DNA from: Stutzerimonas xanthomarina
Lineage (GTDB): Bacteria; Pseudomonadota; Gammaproteobacteria; Pseudomonadales; Pseudomonadaceae
NCBI RefSeq assembly: GCF_003935375.1
Contig: NZ_RHQM01000015.1
Location: 1-64,000, forward strand
Length of the DNA stretch: 64,000 bases
Direction of reading: 5' to 3'
The notes beneath the pieces are model-generated. The model searched no databases, was not told the origin of the DNA, and saw nothing but the letters and a program-made list of their open reading frames with translations. The translations under genes and the position numbers were made by a program. Below are positions 45,189-55,501 of this stretch, one piece after another. Position 1 is the first letter of the stretch. Every line of letters begins with the position of its first letter.

Positions 45189-46187
45189 ATGCACGGTTCA
45201 CTGATGCTGGACATTGCTGGTACCTGGTTGACTGCCGAGGATCGCCAGCTGCTTCGCCAGCCCGAGGTCGGCGGGCTCATTCTGTTTGCCCGCAACATCG
45301 AGCACCCGCGCCAGGTCGACGAGCTGTGCCGCTCGATTCGAGCCGTGCGGCCAGACCTGCTGTTGGCGGTGGACCAGGAGGGTGGCCGCGTTCAGCGGCT
45401 GCGCCAGGGGTTCGTACGGCTTCCGCCGATGCGCGGACTTGCGCGCTGCTCCGACGCGCCGCGGCTGGCAGAAGCCTGCGGCTGGGTGATGGCGACCGAG
45501 GTACTCGCTGCGGGCCTGGATTTCAGCTTCGCACCGGTTCTCGATCTTGACCACCAGCGCAGTGCCGTGGTGGGAACGCGTGCATTCGAAGGCGATCCGC
45601 AGGCCGCCGTGGTGCTGATCGACGCGTTCATCCGTGGCATGCACGCCGCGGGTATGGCCGCAACCGGCAAGCACTTTCCCGGTCATGGCTGGGCCGAGGC
45701 GGACTCCCATGTCGCGATCCCGGTCGACGAACGAAGTCTTGAAGAGTTGCGCCGCTGTGATCTGATTCCCTTCAAGGCGCTGAGCGGCACGCTCGATGCG
45801 ATCATGCCGGCGCACGTGATCTATCCTCAGGTCGATGACCAGCCCGCAGGTTTTTCGCGGCGGTGGCTGCAGGACATCCTGCGTAACGAGCTCGGCTTCA
45901 AGGGCGTGATCTTCAGTGACGATCTGTCGATGGCGGGCGCGCACGTCGCCGGCGATGCGGCCGATCGCATCCAGGCAGCACTGGTTGCCGGCTGTGACAT
46001 GGGGCTGGTGTGCAATGATCGGGCGGCGGCTGAACTGGCGTTGGCTGCGCTGCAGCGCCTCAGCGTCACGGCGCCGCCTGCGCTTTCGCGTATGCGCGCT
46101 CGTCGGGAGTGCGCTGCTGAGTACAAGCAGAATCCGCGTTGGCTTGACGCCATTGGCGCGCTAAAGGCCGCCGACCTGATTGACTGA
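45189..46187 (+). CDS. nagZ: Beta-N-acetylhexosaminidase NagZ
   Basis: NagZ removes GlcNAc from anhydro-muropeptides in peptidoglycan recycling and affects AmpC induction. The 332-residue protein is a GH3 enzyme without the C-terminal domain: KHFPGHG (161-167) followed by the proton-donor-like D172-S-H174, and the nucleophile Asp in FSDDLSMAGA near residue 245. AAGGA is 12 bases before the ATG. It is cytoplasmic. Confidence 0.94.
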   Translation: MHGSLMLDIAGTWLTAEDRQLLRQPEVGGLILFARNIEHPRQVDELCRSIRAVRPDLLLAVDQEGGRVQRLRQGFVRLPPMRGLARCSDAPRLAEACGWVMATEVLAAGLDFSFAPVLDLDHQRSAVVGTRAFEGDPQAAVVLIDAFIRGMHAAGMAATGKHFPGHGWAEADSHVAIPVDERSLEELRRCDLIPFKALSGTLDAIMPAHVIYPQVDDQPAGFSRRWLQDILRNELGFKGVIFSDDLSMAGAHVAGDAADRIQAALVAGCDMGLVCNDRAAAELALAALQRLSVTAPPALSRMRARRECAAEYKQNPRWLDAIGALKAADLID

Positions 46188-46949
<762 letters not shown>

Positions 46950-47093
46950 GTGATCCGCGGCGCACTGCAATGCGGGAGCGCTTTGTCTGAAACGTCGTTG
47001 TCATATTGCGGCCTGAGACTGGTATTTTTGCGGTGGCCCCCGTTGCGGCAAGCATGCTGCTTGCTACACTTGGCCGTCCTTTGGAGTACCGGA

Positions 47094-47591
47094 ATGTTTT
47101 GCCAGGCACGCACAATAAGAATTCTTAGAACCGTCGTGTTGCTCTGCCTGCTTGGCGGCATGGCCGGATGCTCGACCTGGTTTTCGGGCGATTTCAAGGA
47201 CCCTACGGTCGAGCTCACCAAGGTCGATATCATCAAGGCGCGGCTGCTGGAACAGCAATTCATGCTGCGCTTTCGTATCGACAACCCCAACGATCACAGC
47301 CTGCCGGTGCGCGGGCTGATCTACAAAGTCCATCTCAACGATGTGGAGCTGGCCAGTGGCGAGTCCAGTGGCTGGCTGACGGTGCCCGCCAACAGCTTCG
47401 AGTACTACGAAGTGCCGGTGCACACCAACCTCTGGCGTCATATGAAGTACATCGTGCGCCTGCTGGAGAAACCCGACCGTCCGATCGCCTACCGCCTGGC
47501 CGGTGAGCTCAAGACCGGGCTGATGATGGGCCGGCGCGTGCACATTTCCAACAATGGCGAGATAATCCCGGGCAACTTTATTCCGGAGTAG
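47094..47591 (+). CDS. LEA type 2 family lipoprotein
   Basis: The 165-residue product has a lipoprotein signal peptide, with the lipobox Met-Ala-Gly-Cys26, followed by a WHy/LEA14-type beta-sandwich ([22 protein letters not shown] near residue 60). LEA type 2 lipoproteins in bacteria are of unknown role, possibly in desiccation or envelope stress. I chose the ATG at 47094 because GGAG precedes it and it gives the correct signal peptide; the in-frame stretch to 46950 does not. Confidence 0.82.
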   Translation: MFCQARTIRILRTVVLLCLLGGMAGCSTWFSGDFKDPTVELTKVDIIKARLLEQQFMLRFRIDNPNDHSLPVRGLIYKVHLNDVELASGESSGWLTVPANSFEYYEVPVHTNLWRHMKYIVRLLEKPDRPIAYRLAGELKTGLMMGRRVHISNNGEIIPGNFIPE

Positions 47592-47598
47592 TACCCAG

Positions 47599-47787
47599 AT
47601 GAGTCAAGAACCCCACGTACATGGTCCCGACTGCAACCACGATCACGACCATGACCATCACCACGTTCATGGCCCGCATTGCAATCACAGCCACGAACCT
47701 GTGCGTAACCCGCTGAAGGACGTCGGTCGCAATGACCCGTGCCCTTGTGGCAGCCAGCAGAAGTACAAGAAATGCCACGGCGCCTGA
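47599..47787 (+). CDS. His-rich SEC-C motif mini-protein
   Basis: The 62-residue protein has a His/Asp-rich N-terminal half ([19 protein letters not shown]) and a C-terminal SEC-C zinc knuckle [19 protein letters not shown] (residues 43-61). The SEC-C part is what SecA and YchJ use to bind zinc. It has no signal peptide. The gene lies seven bases after the lipoprotein gene and eight bases before the DUF2489 gene, so all three may be one transcript. The His-rich tail suggests metal binding or delivery. Confidence 0.8.
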   Translation: MSQEPHVHGPDCNHDHDHDHHHVHGPHCNHSHEPVRNPLKDVGRNDPCPCGSQQKYKKCHGA

Positions 47788-47794
47788 GCCTGTC

Positions 47795-48256
47795 ATGACC
47801 CTGGCCATCGGTCTGTTCGTCATCGCCGCGCTGCTGATTGCTGCGCTGGGTGGCTATGCGCTGTATCTCTGGCGCCGTGTCTGGCGCAACGAGCGGTTGC
47901 AGGCAGAGGCGCGGACGCAGCAGCAGACCGCGCTGGCGGAGGATCTGCGAATCCTCGCCAGCTGCCTGCTGGAGGAGCAAGTCCCGCTCATCGAAGGGGC
48001 AATCCGCATCAAGGTGCTGCTCGACAACTATGATGTGGCGCTGGGGCAGCATCCTCGTTGTCAGGTCTTCCAGCAGCTGTTCGAGGCCACCGAGCAAGTG
48101 CCGACCCATGCCGCCTGGAAGGCTCTGGACAAGCAGGAGCGGCGCCGACATGAAGCGCAGTTCAGTGCCCTCGAGCTGCAGCACAAGGCCGAGGCTCGAC
48201 GTTCGGCCCGTTGGCTGCTCGACGAAGCTCTGCCAAAATCCCGCGACGCGGCCTGA
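47795..48256 (+). CDS. DUF2489 protein with N-terminal membrane helix
   Basis: The 153-residue product has one N-terminal membrane anchor (residues 2-25, ending YALYLWRRVW) and a helical cytoplasmic domain matching DUF2489, with LEEQVPLIEGAIRIKVLLDN near residue 55. It follows the SEC-C gene by eight bases. The function is unknown. An ATG at 47732 would overlap that gene in another frame and is not used. Confidence 0.82.
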   Translation: MTLAIGLFVIAALLIAALGGYALYLWRRVWRNERLQAEARTQQQTALAEDLRILASCLLEEQVPLIEGAIRIKVLLDNYDVALGQHPRCQVFQQLFEATEQVPTHAAWKALDKQERRRHEAQFSALELQHKAEARRSARWLLDEALPKSRDAA

Positions 48257-48331
48257 TCGACCGATCTTCTTCGCCGCGCGCCCTCTAATCTGTCAGTACC
48301 ATCCCTTGCCAAGCTCGCTCAGGAGTCTTTG

Positions 48332-50869
48332 ATGTCTCTGCGTCTGCCGTTCGCCCTGGTTCGCTTGACGCTGGGGGCCGCGCTCGGCCTGGCCGGCCTT
48401 GGCGGTTGTCAGGCCTATCTCGATAATCGCTACAGCGCCAGCCTGCCGCCGTCGCAGGGCATTCAGCCGCTGACCGGCCTGGCAGGCAGCGCGAGCATCC
48501 GGCGCAATTCGCTGGGCATGCCGCTGATCGAAACCTCGTCGTTCCACGATGCGCTGTTCGCCATGGGTTACGTCCACGCCACCGATCGTCTGAGCCAGAT
48601 GGTCAGCCTACGGCTGATGGCTCAAGGGAGATTGGCGGAGATGGTCGGCCCCGGCGTGTTGGAGACCGACCGCTTCATGCGCGCGGTGAATCTGCGCCAG
48701 AGCGCCGAGCTGCTCTATCGCGAGTCCTCGCCGCGGATGAAGAAGTTCTTCGAGGTCTACGCCCGCGGCGTGAACGCCTACCTGTATCGCCATCAGGACA
48801 AGCTGCCGATGGACCTTGCCGAGTCCGGCTACAAGCCTGAGTACTGGAAGCCCGAGGACTCGGTGCTGGTGTTCTGTTTGCTCAACTTCGGGCTTTCGCA
48901 GAATCTGCAGGAAGAAGTGGCGGCGCTGCTGCTGGCGCAGAAGGTGGGTAGCGATAAGCTCGCCTGGTTGCTGCCGATCTATCCGGACGAAGCATTGCCG
49001 TTCGCCGAAGCCGACAAGCTCAAGGGACTCGCGCTGGGTGGATCGGTACCAGGGCTGGCGGCGATCGAGCAGGCGGCGCAAAACTTGGCATCGTTGACCC
49101 CGACTGGGATGGCTGCGTCGAACAACTGGGCCATTGCCGGCAGCAACACCCGTAGCGGCAAACCGATTCTGGCCAACGACACGCACCTGCCGCTGTCGAT
49201 GCCTTCGTACTGGAATTTCATGCAGGTCCGCGCACCGAAGTTCCAGGCCGCGGGTGTCACCATCGCCGGGGTGCCCGCAGTGGTCGCCGGTTTCAACGGC
49301 AAGCTCGGCTGGGGCATGACCATGGTGATGGGCGACAACCAGGACCTCTATCTCGAACAGGTGCGCCGTGAAGGCTCGCGGTTGATGTACCTGGCCGATG
49401 GCAAGTGGCTGCAGGCCCGCGAGCGGCACGAAACCTACTTCGTCAAAGGCGAGCGGCCGATTCGCGAGACCATCTACGAAACCCGTAATGGGCCTCTGCT
49501 GAACACGGCGCTCGGCGAGCGCAAGCACCCCTTGCAACCGCTACAGCTCCGCAGTGGTTACGGCCTTGCGCTGAAAACCACGCAGCTGGAGGCCGATCGC
49601 ACCCTGGATGCCTTCTTCGATCTGTCCCGCGCGCAATCGGTGGATCAGGCCTTCGAGGCGACCCGCGAAATTCGCGCGACGGCGCTGAATCTGGTGTTTG
49701 CTGACCAGCAGGGAATCGGCTGGCAGGTCACCGGACGCTTCCCAAATCGTCGCGAGGGATTGGGGCTGGTGCCGTCGCCGGGTTGGGACAATCGTTATGA
49801 ATGGGACGGCTTCGCTGATCCGATGCTGCATCCCTACGACCAGGATCCTATCCAGGGCTGGCTCGGCACCGCCAACCATCGCAGTGTACCGCGCGGTTAC
49901 GGGATGCAGCTTTCCAGCTCCTGGTATGGCCCCGAGCGCTATGAGCGCCTGGCAGAACTGGCGGGGCGGGGCAAGCATGACACCCGCAGTACCATCGCGA
50001 TGCAGTACGACCAGGTCACGCCGTTCGCCGCCAAGCTCAGGGCAATGTTCGAGGCGCCGGGCATGGCCGAGCCATTGCACAAGGCGATCGATGCACTGCC
50101 GGCCGCCGAACGCAGCAAGGCGCGAGAAGCGCTGGATCGACTGATGGCGTTCGACGGCAAGCTCGCTGCGGATTCGGCCGATGCTGCGCTGTATGGCGCT
50201 TTCCTGCACGAAAGCGCGCGGCAGACGTTCCTCGACGAGCTTGGGCCGGAAGATACGCAGGCGTGGCGAGCGCTGGTGCAGACGGCTGACACCTCCTACT
50301 CGGCGCAGGCGGACCATTTGCTCGGACGTGAAGACAGCCCGTTCTGGAACGACCAGCGGACTGCGCAAACCGAAGACAAGCCGGCGATTCTGGCACGTAG
50401 TCTTGCTGGTGCGGTGAGTCTGCTGGAAGGCCGCCTAGGCAACGATCGCAGTGCGTGGCAGTGGGGCAAGCTGCACACCGCCAGCTGGACCTCTGGCGCA
50501 ACGCAGTTGGCGCCGCATATGCCTGCCAGCCAGCGGAGCAAGATCAACGCCATCGGCAGTTACCTAGACCGCGGCCCCTATGCCATGGGTGGCGATCACA
50601 GCACGTTGAATGCCTCGGCCTACAACATGGGGGCGAACTTCGATACCTGGCTGATCCCGGCGATGCGCATCCTCGTCGATTTCGGCCGCGACGAGCCGAT
50701 GATCGGTCTCAACAGCTCGGGCCAGTCGGGCAATCCGGCCAGCCCGCACTATGCCGATGGTATCGACGCGTGGATGAAGGCGCAGTACATGAGCTTCCCG
50801 TTCAAGACGGAGAATCTCGACAAGGTCTACGGCACGCAGCGCCTGTTGCTGACACCTGCTGGTAAATGA
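48332..50869 (+). CDS. Penicillin acylase family protein (Ntn hydrolase, lipoprotein-like)
   Basis: The 845-residue protein is an Ntn-type hydrolase of the penicillin acylase family (PvdQ, QuiP, HacB relatives). It starts with a lipoprotein-like signal peptide (LAGLGGC, Cys24-ish). After an alpha chain of about 235 residues, the auto-cleavage site and nucleophile Ser263 lie in [13 protein letters not shown]. The beta chain carries the downstream [15 protein letters not shown]. Such enzymes act on acyl-homoserine lactones, siderophore acyl tails or beta-lactams; the substrate here is unknown. It follows the DUF2489 gene by 75 bases. Confidence 0.86.
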   Translation: MSLRLPFALVRLTLGAALGLAGLGGCQAYLDNRYSASLPPSQGIQPLTGLAGSASIRRNSLGMPLIETSSFHDALFAMGYVHATDRLSQMVSLRLMAQGRLAEMVGPGVLETDRFMRAVNLRQSAELLYRESSPRMKKFFEVYARGVNAYLYRHQDKLPMDLAESGYKPEYWKPEDSVLVFCLLNFGLSQNLQEEVAALLLAQKVGSDKLAWLLPIYPDEALPFAEADKLKGLALGGSVPGLAAIEQAAQNLASLTPTGMAASNNWAIAGSNTRSGKPILANDTHLPLSMPSYWNFMQVRAPKFQAAGVTIAGVPAVVAGFNGKLGWGMTMVMGDNQDLYLEQVRREGSRLMYLADGKWLQARERHETYFVKGERPIRETIYETRNGPLLNTALGERKHPLQPLQLRSGYGLALKTTQLEADRTLDAFFDLSRAQSVDQAFEATREIRATALNLVFADQQGIGWQVTGRFPNRREGLGLVPSPGWDNRYEWDGFADPMLHPYDQDPIQGWLGTANHRSVPRGYGMQLSSSWYGPERYERLAELAGRGKHDTRSTIAMQYDQVTPFAAKLRAMFEAPGMAEPLHKAIDALPAAERSKAREALDRLMAFDGKLAADSADAALYGAFLHESARQTFLDELGPEDTQAWRALVQTADTSYSAQADHLLGREDSPFWNDQRTAQTEDKPAILARSLAGAVSLLEGRLGNDRSAWQWGKLHTASWTSGATQLAPHMPASQRSKINAIGSYLDRGPYAMGGDHSTLNASAYNMGANFDTWLIPAMRILVDFGRDEPMIGLNSSGQSGNPASPHYADGIDAWMKAQYMSFPFKTENLDKVYGTQRLLLTPAGK

Positions 50870-50888
50870 CGGGAGCGCCGCACCGGCA

Positions 50889-51596
50889 TCAGGCCGGTTG
50901 CGGCGCTGCTGGCGCGACTTCCAGAACGCGGATCACGCCTGGCGTCGGGTAGTGCCAGCGTACGTCCACATCCCATAACTGCGCGCCGTAACGCCGTTCG
51001 GGCTCCGGCTTCTGATAGGCCGGGCGCGGGTCCTGCGCCAGGCACTGTTCGATGAGTTCGACCAGAGGCTCGCCCAGGCGCAGTGCTTCGCGGCGGGCTT
51101 GCAGCAATCCCGATTCCGACCATTGCACCTCAATCAACTCTGGCGCATCGGCGGCCATGTCGTTGCGTGCGTCAGGTAGCGCATCGGCGTAGGGCACGTA
51201 GGGTTTGATGTCCAGCACCGGGGTGCCGTCCAGCAGGTCGATGCCGGAAATGAACAGTCGTCCCGGCTCGACCTTATCCAGCCTGACCACCGACTGACCG
51301 ATGCCATTGGGTCTGTGCGTTGCTCGCGTGGCGAACACGCCAACCATGCGATTGCCGCCCAGACGTGGCGGGCGAACCTTGAGGCGGGGTTTGCTTTCCA
51401 GCGCCTGATGGAAGAGAAACAGCAGCCACACGTGGCTGACCTGCTCGAGCCCGGCTACCGCATCACCACTGTCGAACGGCGGCAGCAGTTCCAGCACGCC
51501 ACGTGCGGCTGGCGCCAGGCTGGGCTGGCGGGGGATGGCGAACTTCTCCTTGAAGCAGGAGCGGACGTAGCCGATCGGCGAGACGCTGTGATCCAT
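50889..51596 (-). CDS. trmO: tRNA (N6-threonylcarbamoyladenosine(37)-N6)-methyltransferase TrmO
   Basis: TrmO (formerly TsaA) methylates t6A37 in certain tRNAs. The 235-residue product has the family segments IGYVRSCFKEKFAIPRQPS, VWLLFLFHQ and ATHRPNGIGQSVVRL near residue 105, and LDIKPYVPYADA near 130. It is convergent with the penicillin acylase gene and lies 112 bases from trpB, in the same direction. Confidence 0.9.
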   Translation of the reverse strand: MDHSVSPIGYVRSCFKEKFAIPRQPSLAPAARGVLELLPPFDSGDAVAGLEQVSHVWLLFLFHQALESKPRLKVRPPRLGGNRMVGVFATRATHRPNGIGQSVVRLDKVEPGRLFISGIDLLDGTPVLDIKPYVPYADALPDARNDMAADAPELIEVQWSESGLLQARREALRLGEPLVELIEQCLAQDPRPAYQKPEPERRYGAQLWDVDVRWHYPTPGVIRVLEVAPAAPQPA

Positions 51597-51708
51597 GAAG
51601 GCGGGCCTGGGAAGCAGTCGGGCGGCTGCGCATCTTACCCGCTATGGCCGCCGGTTGCGCTTCCAGTAGGCCGACACGCACATGCATCGCCGGCCCGCCG
51701 TTGACGTG

Positions 51709-52917
51709 TTACAGGCCGAGCAGATTGGCGACGTAATCAGCATCCTTGTCGCCGCGGCCAGATAGATTGACGAGGATATGGCTTTCCTTGCTCAGCGTCG
51801 GTGCGCTGCGGATGGCCCAGGCCACTGCGTGGGCGCTTTCCAGGGCCGGGATGATGCCTTCGACGCGGGAAAGGGTCATAAAGGCGTCGAGGCATTCCTG
51901 GTCGGTCGCGGTATGGTAGTTCACCCGGCCGATGTCCTTCAGGTAGCTGTGCTGTGGGCCGACCCCCGGGTAGTCCAGGCCGGAGGCGATGGAGTGCACC
52001 GCCGATGGATTGCCGTCTGCATCCTCCAGCACGTAGCAGGCCATGCCATGCAGTTCGCCTGGCTTGCCTTTGGACAGTGTGGCCGAGTGGCGGCCTGGCT
52101 TGTCCAGGCTTTCACCCGCTGGCTCGATACCGACCAGCTCGACCGCGGCATCTTCGAGAAAGGCGGTGAACATGCCCATGGCATTCGAGCCACCCCCGAC
52201 GCAGGCAACCACGTGATCGGGCAGGCGGCCATGTTTGGCGAGGAACTGCTCGCGGGCTTCGGTGCCGATGATCGACTGGAAGTCGCGGACCATCTTCGGG
52301 AACGGGTGCGGGCCGACCACCGAGCCGATGGCGTAGATGTAGTTGTGCGGGTCCTTCAGGTATTCCTCGAAGGCGCTATCCACCGCTTCCTTGAGCGTCG
52401 CGGCGCCGCGGGTGACCGCTACCAGCTTGCAGCCGAGGATCTTCATCTTGGTGACGTTCGGGTGTTCCTTCTCGATGTCCACCTGTCCCATGTGGATCTC
52501 GCAGGGAATGCCGACCAGCGCGCAGGCAGTAGCCAGGGCAACCCCGTGCTGGCCGGCGCCAGTCTCCGCGATCACCTTCTTCTTGCCCATGAATTTGGCC
52601 AGCAGCGCCTCGCCCAGGCAGTGATTGATCTTGTGCGCGCCGGTGTGGTTCAGGTCTTCGCGCTTCAGATAGATCTGCGCGCCACCAAGCTGCTCGGACA
52701 GCCGCCGCGCATGGAAGATCGGGCTTGGCCGACCCACGTAGTCGGCGAACAGTGCGGCCAGTTCCTGCTGGAAGTCATCACGCTGGCGAATTTCCTCGTA
52801 GGCGAGGTTGATGTCGTCCATCGCCTGCTTGAGGTGCGGTGGGACCAGCTGGCCGCCATAGGGGCCGAAATATCCGTTGGCGTCGGGCATGGCGGTGAAG
52901 CGAGGGTCGGACGACAT
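51709..52917 (-). CDS. Tryptophan synthase beta subunit-like protein, orphan
   Basis: The 402-residue protein is a PLP-dependent TrpB homologue: Lys96 in [13 protein letters not shown] forms the Schiff base, ETGAGQHGV supplies the catalytic Glu118, and GGGSNA and NLSGRGDKD bind PLP and serine. There is no trpA beside it, unlike the usual trpBA pair in Pseudomonas. The stretch around residues 140-180 and the lack of trpA suggest an orphan copy for indole salvage or another beta-replacement. I chose the ATG at 52917 ([15 protein letters not shown]). Confidence 0.88.
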   Translation of the reverse strand: MSSDPRFTAMPDANGYFGPYGGQLVPPHLKQAMDDINLAYEEIRQRDDFQQELAALFADYVGRPSPIFHARRLSEQLGGAQIYLKREDLNHTGAHKINHCLGEALLAKFMGKKKVIAETGAGQHGVALATACALVGIPCEIHMGQVDIEKEHPNVTKMKILGCKLVAVTRGAATLKEAVDSAFEEYLKDPHNYIYAIGSVVGPHPFPKMVRDFQSIIGTEAREQFLAKHGRLPDHVVACVGGGSNAMGMFTAFLEDAAVELVGIEPAGESLDKPGRHSATLSKGKPGELHGMACYVLEDADGNPSAVHSIASGLDYPGVGPQHSYLKDIGRVNYHTATDQECLDAFMTLSRVEGIIPALESAHAVAWAIRSAPTLSKESHILVNLSGRGDKDADYVANLLGL

Positions 52918-53341
52918 GAACACATCTCTGCAGGTGGAATGGGAAGAAGGATGCTGCTGCGCGGGGCCGATCATAAGTCAGCGCACAATCGCTGAAAACG
53001 CCGAGCGGGGGCGGAGCGCTGGGCCGCTCGTGGCGAGGCGATTCGCATGAACGAAGGGTCGGATCAAGGCGCTTGGGGTGGTGCTGATTTCGCCGTGATT
53101 CGCGAAATTGACACTTATCGTGTAGGATGCGCGCCGAATTCGCCATTATGGGAGCATAATTCAGCTTGATTTTTTTGTCGGCAGCAGCTTGCCGACGGGC
53201 ATGGCTGTCATCAGTACGGCCGCTGTGCATGCCCATCCCGCCCTTGGTGCGCAGCAATTTCGAGAGATTTGCCCGCCACCTGCCGCAATACGTCGCACCG
53301 CGATGTCGTAAAAGCCAGAACAAGTTCAGGAGATAGAACTG
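52918..53341. other. Divergent intergenic region, trpB-like / betT
   Basis: The 424-base stretch separates the divergent trpB-like and betT genes. It contains the perfect palindrome ATTATG-GGAG-CATAAT (53145-53160). A TTGACA at 53108 has no -10 box at the normal distance. A small hairpin (GTCGGCA-N5-TGCCGAC) follows at about 53176-53195. No betI gene or other open frame is present. Confidence 0.6.
53145..53160. promoter_or_regulatory. Perfect palindrome upstream of betT, candidate operator
   Basis: ATTATG (53145-53150), GGAG, CATAAT (53155-53160), lying about 180 bases from the betT start. It may be a binding site for a regulator, or CATAAT may be part of a promoter -10 box. The partner regulator is unknown. 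Confidence 0.4.
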
Positions 53342-55408
53342 ATGAACGAGGCTGAGCTCTCGCCCAATGATTCCGAAGCGCCGGCTGACCGGATCAATCC
53401 CGTAGTCTTCTACGGTTCCGCAATCGCCATCGTGGCGTTTGCCATATGGACGATGTTCTTCACCGATCGCTCCCAAGCGGTCATCAACACGGTACTTGGC
53501 TGGATATCCGACACCTTCGGCTGGTTCTACTTTCTCGCCGTGCTGGTCTACCTGCTCTTCGTGGTGATCGTGGCTACCAGCCGCTACGGCAAGATCCGCC
53601 TTGGGCCGGATCATTCCAAACCCGAATTCAACGTGGTCACCTGGGCGGCGATGTTGTTTTCCGCCGGGATCGGCATCGACCTGCTGTTCTTCTGCATCGC
53701 CGAACCCATTACCCAGTTCCTCGAACCGCCGGTAGGCGAGGGCGGAACCACTCAGGCCGCGCGCCACGCCATGGAGCTGACCTTCCTGCACTGGGGCCTT
53801 TCCGGTTGGGGTGTCTATACCCTGGTCGGCATGTCGCTGGCGTATTTCAGCTTTCGCCAGGGCTTGCCGCTGTCGATCCGCTCATCGCTGTATCCGATCT
53901 TCGGCAAGCGCATCTACGGCCCCATCGGGCATACCGTCGATACCGCCGCGGTGCTGGGCACGGTGTTTGGCATCGCTACCAGTCTCGGCATCGGCATCAT
54001 CCAGCTCAACTTCGGCCTCAACTACATCTTCGGCATACCGGAAGGCACGCTCACCCAGGCGGTGCTGGTGGTGCTGATCGTGGTGTTTTCGGCGATCTCG
54101 GCGGCGACCGGGGTCGAGCGCGGGATTCGCCGGCTTTCCGAATTCAACATGCTGCTGGCGGTCCTGCTGCTGCTGTTCGTGCTGGTGGTCGGCGATACGG
54201 TGTTCCTGCTCAACGCGCTGGTGATGAACGTCGGCGACTACTTCTCCAACTTCATAAGCCTGTCGCTGGACACCTACGCCTACCGCCGTCCGACCGATTG
54301 GCTGAATGCCTGGACAGTGTTCTTCTGGGCCTGGTGGATCGCCTGGGGGCCGTTCGTGGGCCTGTTTCTGGCGCGCATTTCCCGCGGTCGCACCATCCGC
54401 GAGTTCGTCATCGGCACGTTGCTGCTGCCGCTGGCCTTCATGATGGCCTGGATGTCGATCATGGGTAACAGCGCCATCGAGATGGTCATGGGCGGTGTCC
54501 TCGAATTCGGTCAGCAGGCGGTGAGCAACCCTGGCTCGTCGATCTATCTGTTCCTGCAGAGCCTGCCCTGGGCCGGTCTCACCACCATCGTGGTGACCAT
54601 CCTCGCCATTGTGTTCTTCGTCACCTCCGGCGACTCCGGCTCGCTGGTGCTGTCGAACTTCACCTCCATCCTCAAGGATGTGAACAGCGACGCGCCGGTG
54701 TGGATGCGCATTCTCTGGGCGGCGATCATCGGCATTCTCACCCTGGCGCTGCTGATCGCCGGTGGGCTGACCGCGCTGCAGGGCACCGTGGTGATCATGG
54801 GGCTGCCGTTCTCCATCGTCCTGCTGTTCATGATGTACGGACTGTTCAAGGCATTGCACGTCGAAGGCGTCATGGCCGACAGCTACCAGAAGAGCCTCGC
54901 CGGCTACCTGTCCGGGCGCGCCACGCTGGAACACACGCAGATGAACTGGAGTCAGCGGCTGTCGCGGGCGATGAGCTTTCCTAGCCGTTCGCAGATCCGT
55001 CGCTACCTGAAAGACGTGTGCAAGCCGGCGATGGAGGAGATTCAGAAGGCGCTGGGCGAAAAGGGCGTGCCAGTGGAGATCGTCGAAGGCGAACCGGGCA
55101 ACGAGCACCTGGCGCTGCACGTCAATCTGGGCAGCGAGCAGGACTTCACCTACCAGATCTGGCCGGTGCGCGGCACCATGCCGTCCTTCGCCCTGCGCAC
55201 GCAGAGCAGCAACGCCGACTACTACCGGCTCGAGGTGCATCTGCGCCAGGGCAGCCTGGGCTACGACCTGATGGGCTACTCCCGGCGCCAGCTGATCGAG
55301 GACATCCTCGACCACTACGAGCACCACATGCACTTCCTACATCTGCAACGCGAGAACGGCGGTGGTGAAAGCGGCATGCCCAATCCGGGCGCGGCGCCGA
55401 CACCCTGA
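53342..55408 (+). CDS. betT: BCCT-family choline transporter BetT
   Basis: BetT takes up choline with protons. The 688-residue protein has twelve membrane helices and the BCCT signature around WWIAWGPFVGLFLARISRGR near residue 330. The long soluble C-terminus (about 170 residues after the last helix) is typical of osmotically regulated BetT proteins. AGGAG lies before the ATG. It is followed by betB and betA, but betI is missing from the usual set. Confidence 0.92.
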   Translation: MNEAELSPNDSEAPADRINPVVFYGSAIAIVAFAIWTMFFTDRSQAVINTVLGWISDTFGWFYFLAVLVYLLFVVIVATSRYGKIRLGPDHSKPEFNVVTWAAMLFSAGIGIDLLFFCIAEPITQFLEPPVGEGGTTQAARHAMELTFLHWGLSGWGVYTLVGMSLAYFSFRQGLPLSIRSSLYPIFGKRIYGPIGHTVDTAAVLGTVFGIATSLGIGIIQLNFGLNYIFGIPEGTLTQAVLVVLIVVFSAISAATGVERGIRRLSEFNMLLAVLLLLFVLVVGDTVFLLNALVMNVGDYFSNFISLSLDTYAYRRPTDWLNAWTVFFWAWWIAWGPFVGLFLARISRGRTIREFVIGTLLLPLAFMMAWMSIMGNSAIEMVMGGVLEFGQQAVSNPGSSIYLFLQSLPWAGLTTIVVTILAIVFFVTSGDSGSLVLSNFTSILKDVNSDAPVWMRILWAAIIGILTLALLIAGGLTALQGTVVIMGLPFSIVLLFMMYGLFKALHVEGVMADSYQKSLAGYLSGRATLEHTQMNWSQRLSRAMSFPSRSQIRRYLKDVCKPAMEEIQKALGEKGVPVEIVEGEPGNEHLALHVNLGSEQDFTYQIWPVRGTMPSFALRTQSSNADYYRLEVHLRQGSLGYDLMGYSRRQLIEDILDHYEHHMHFLHLQRENGGGESGMPNPGAAPTP

Positions 55409-55414
55409 CCCTGT

Positions 55415-55439
55415 ACGCCTCGGGCGATCCCCGAGGCGT
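55415..55439 (+). terminator. Hairpin between betT and betB
   Basis: ACGCCTCGGG (55415-55424) pairs with CCCGAGGCGT (55430-55439). There is no T run; it may attenuate rather than end transcription of the bet operon. Confidence 0.5.
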
Positions 55440-55501
55440 TCCATTCATGTCGCGGCAGCGTCGATCCGCTGCCGCCACGAACAGTACGAACGAGGTAGAA
55501 C

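Noticed and set aside
53108..53128. TTGACA and TAGGAT as a sigma-70 promoter of betT
   Set aside because: The spacer is only nine bases, too short for a -35/-10 pair.
53170..53200. T-run plus hairpin near 53170 as a terminator
   Set aside because: On the plus strand the T run precedes the stem, and on the minus strand an A run follows it, so it is not an intrinsic terminator in either direction.
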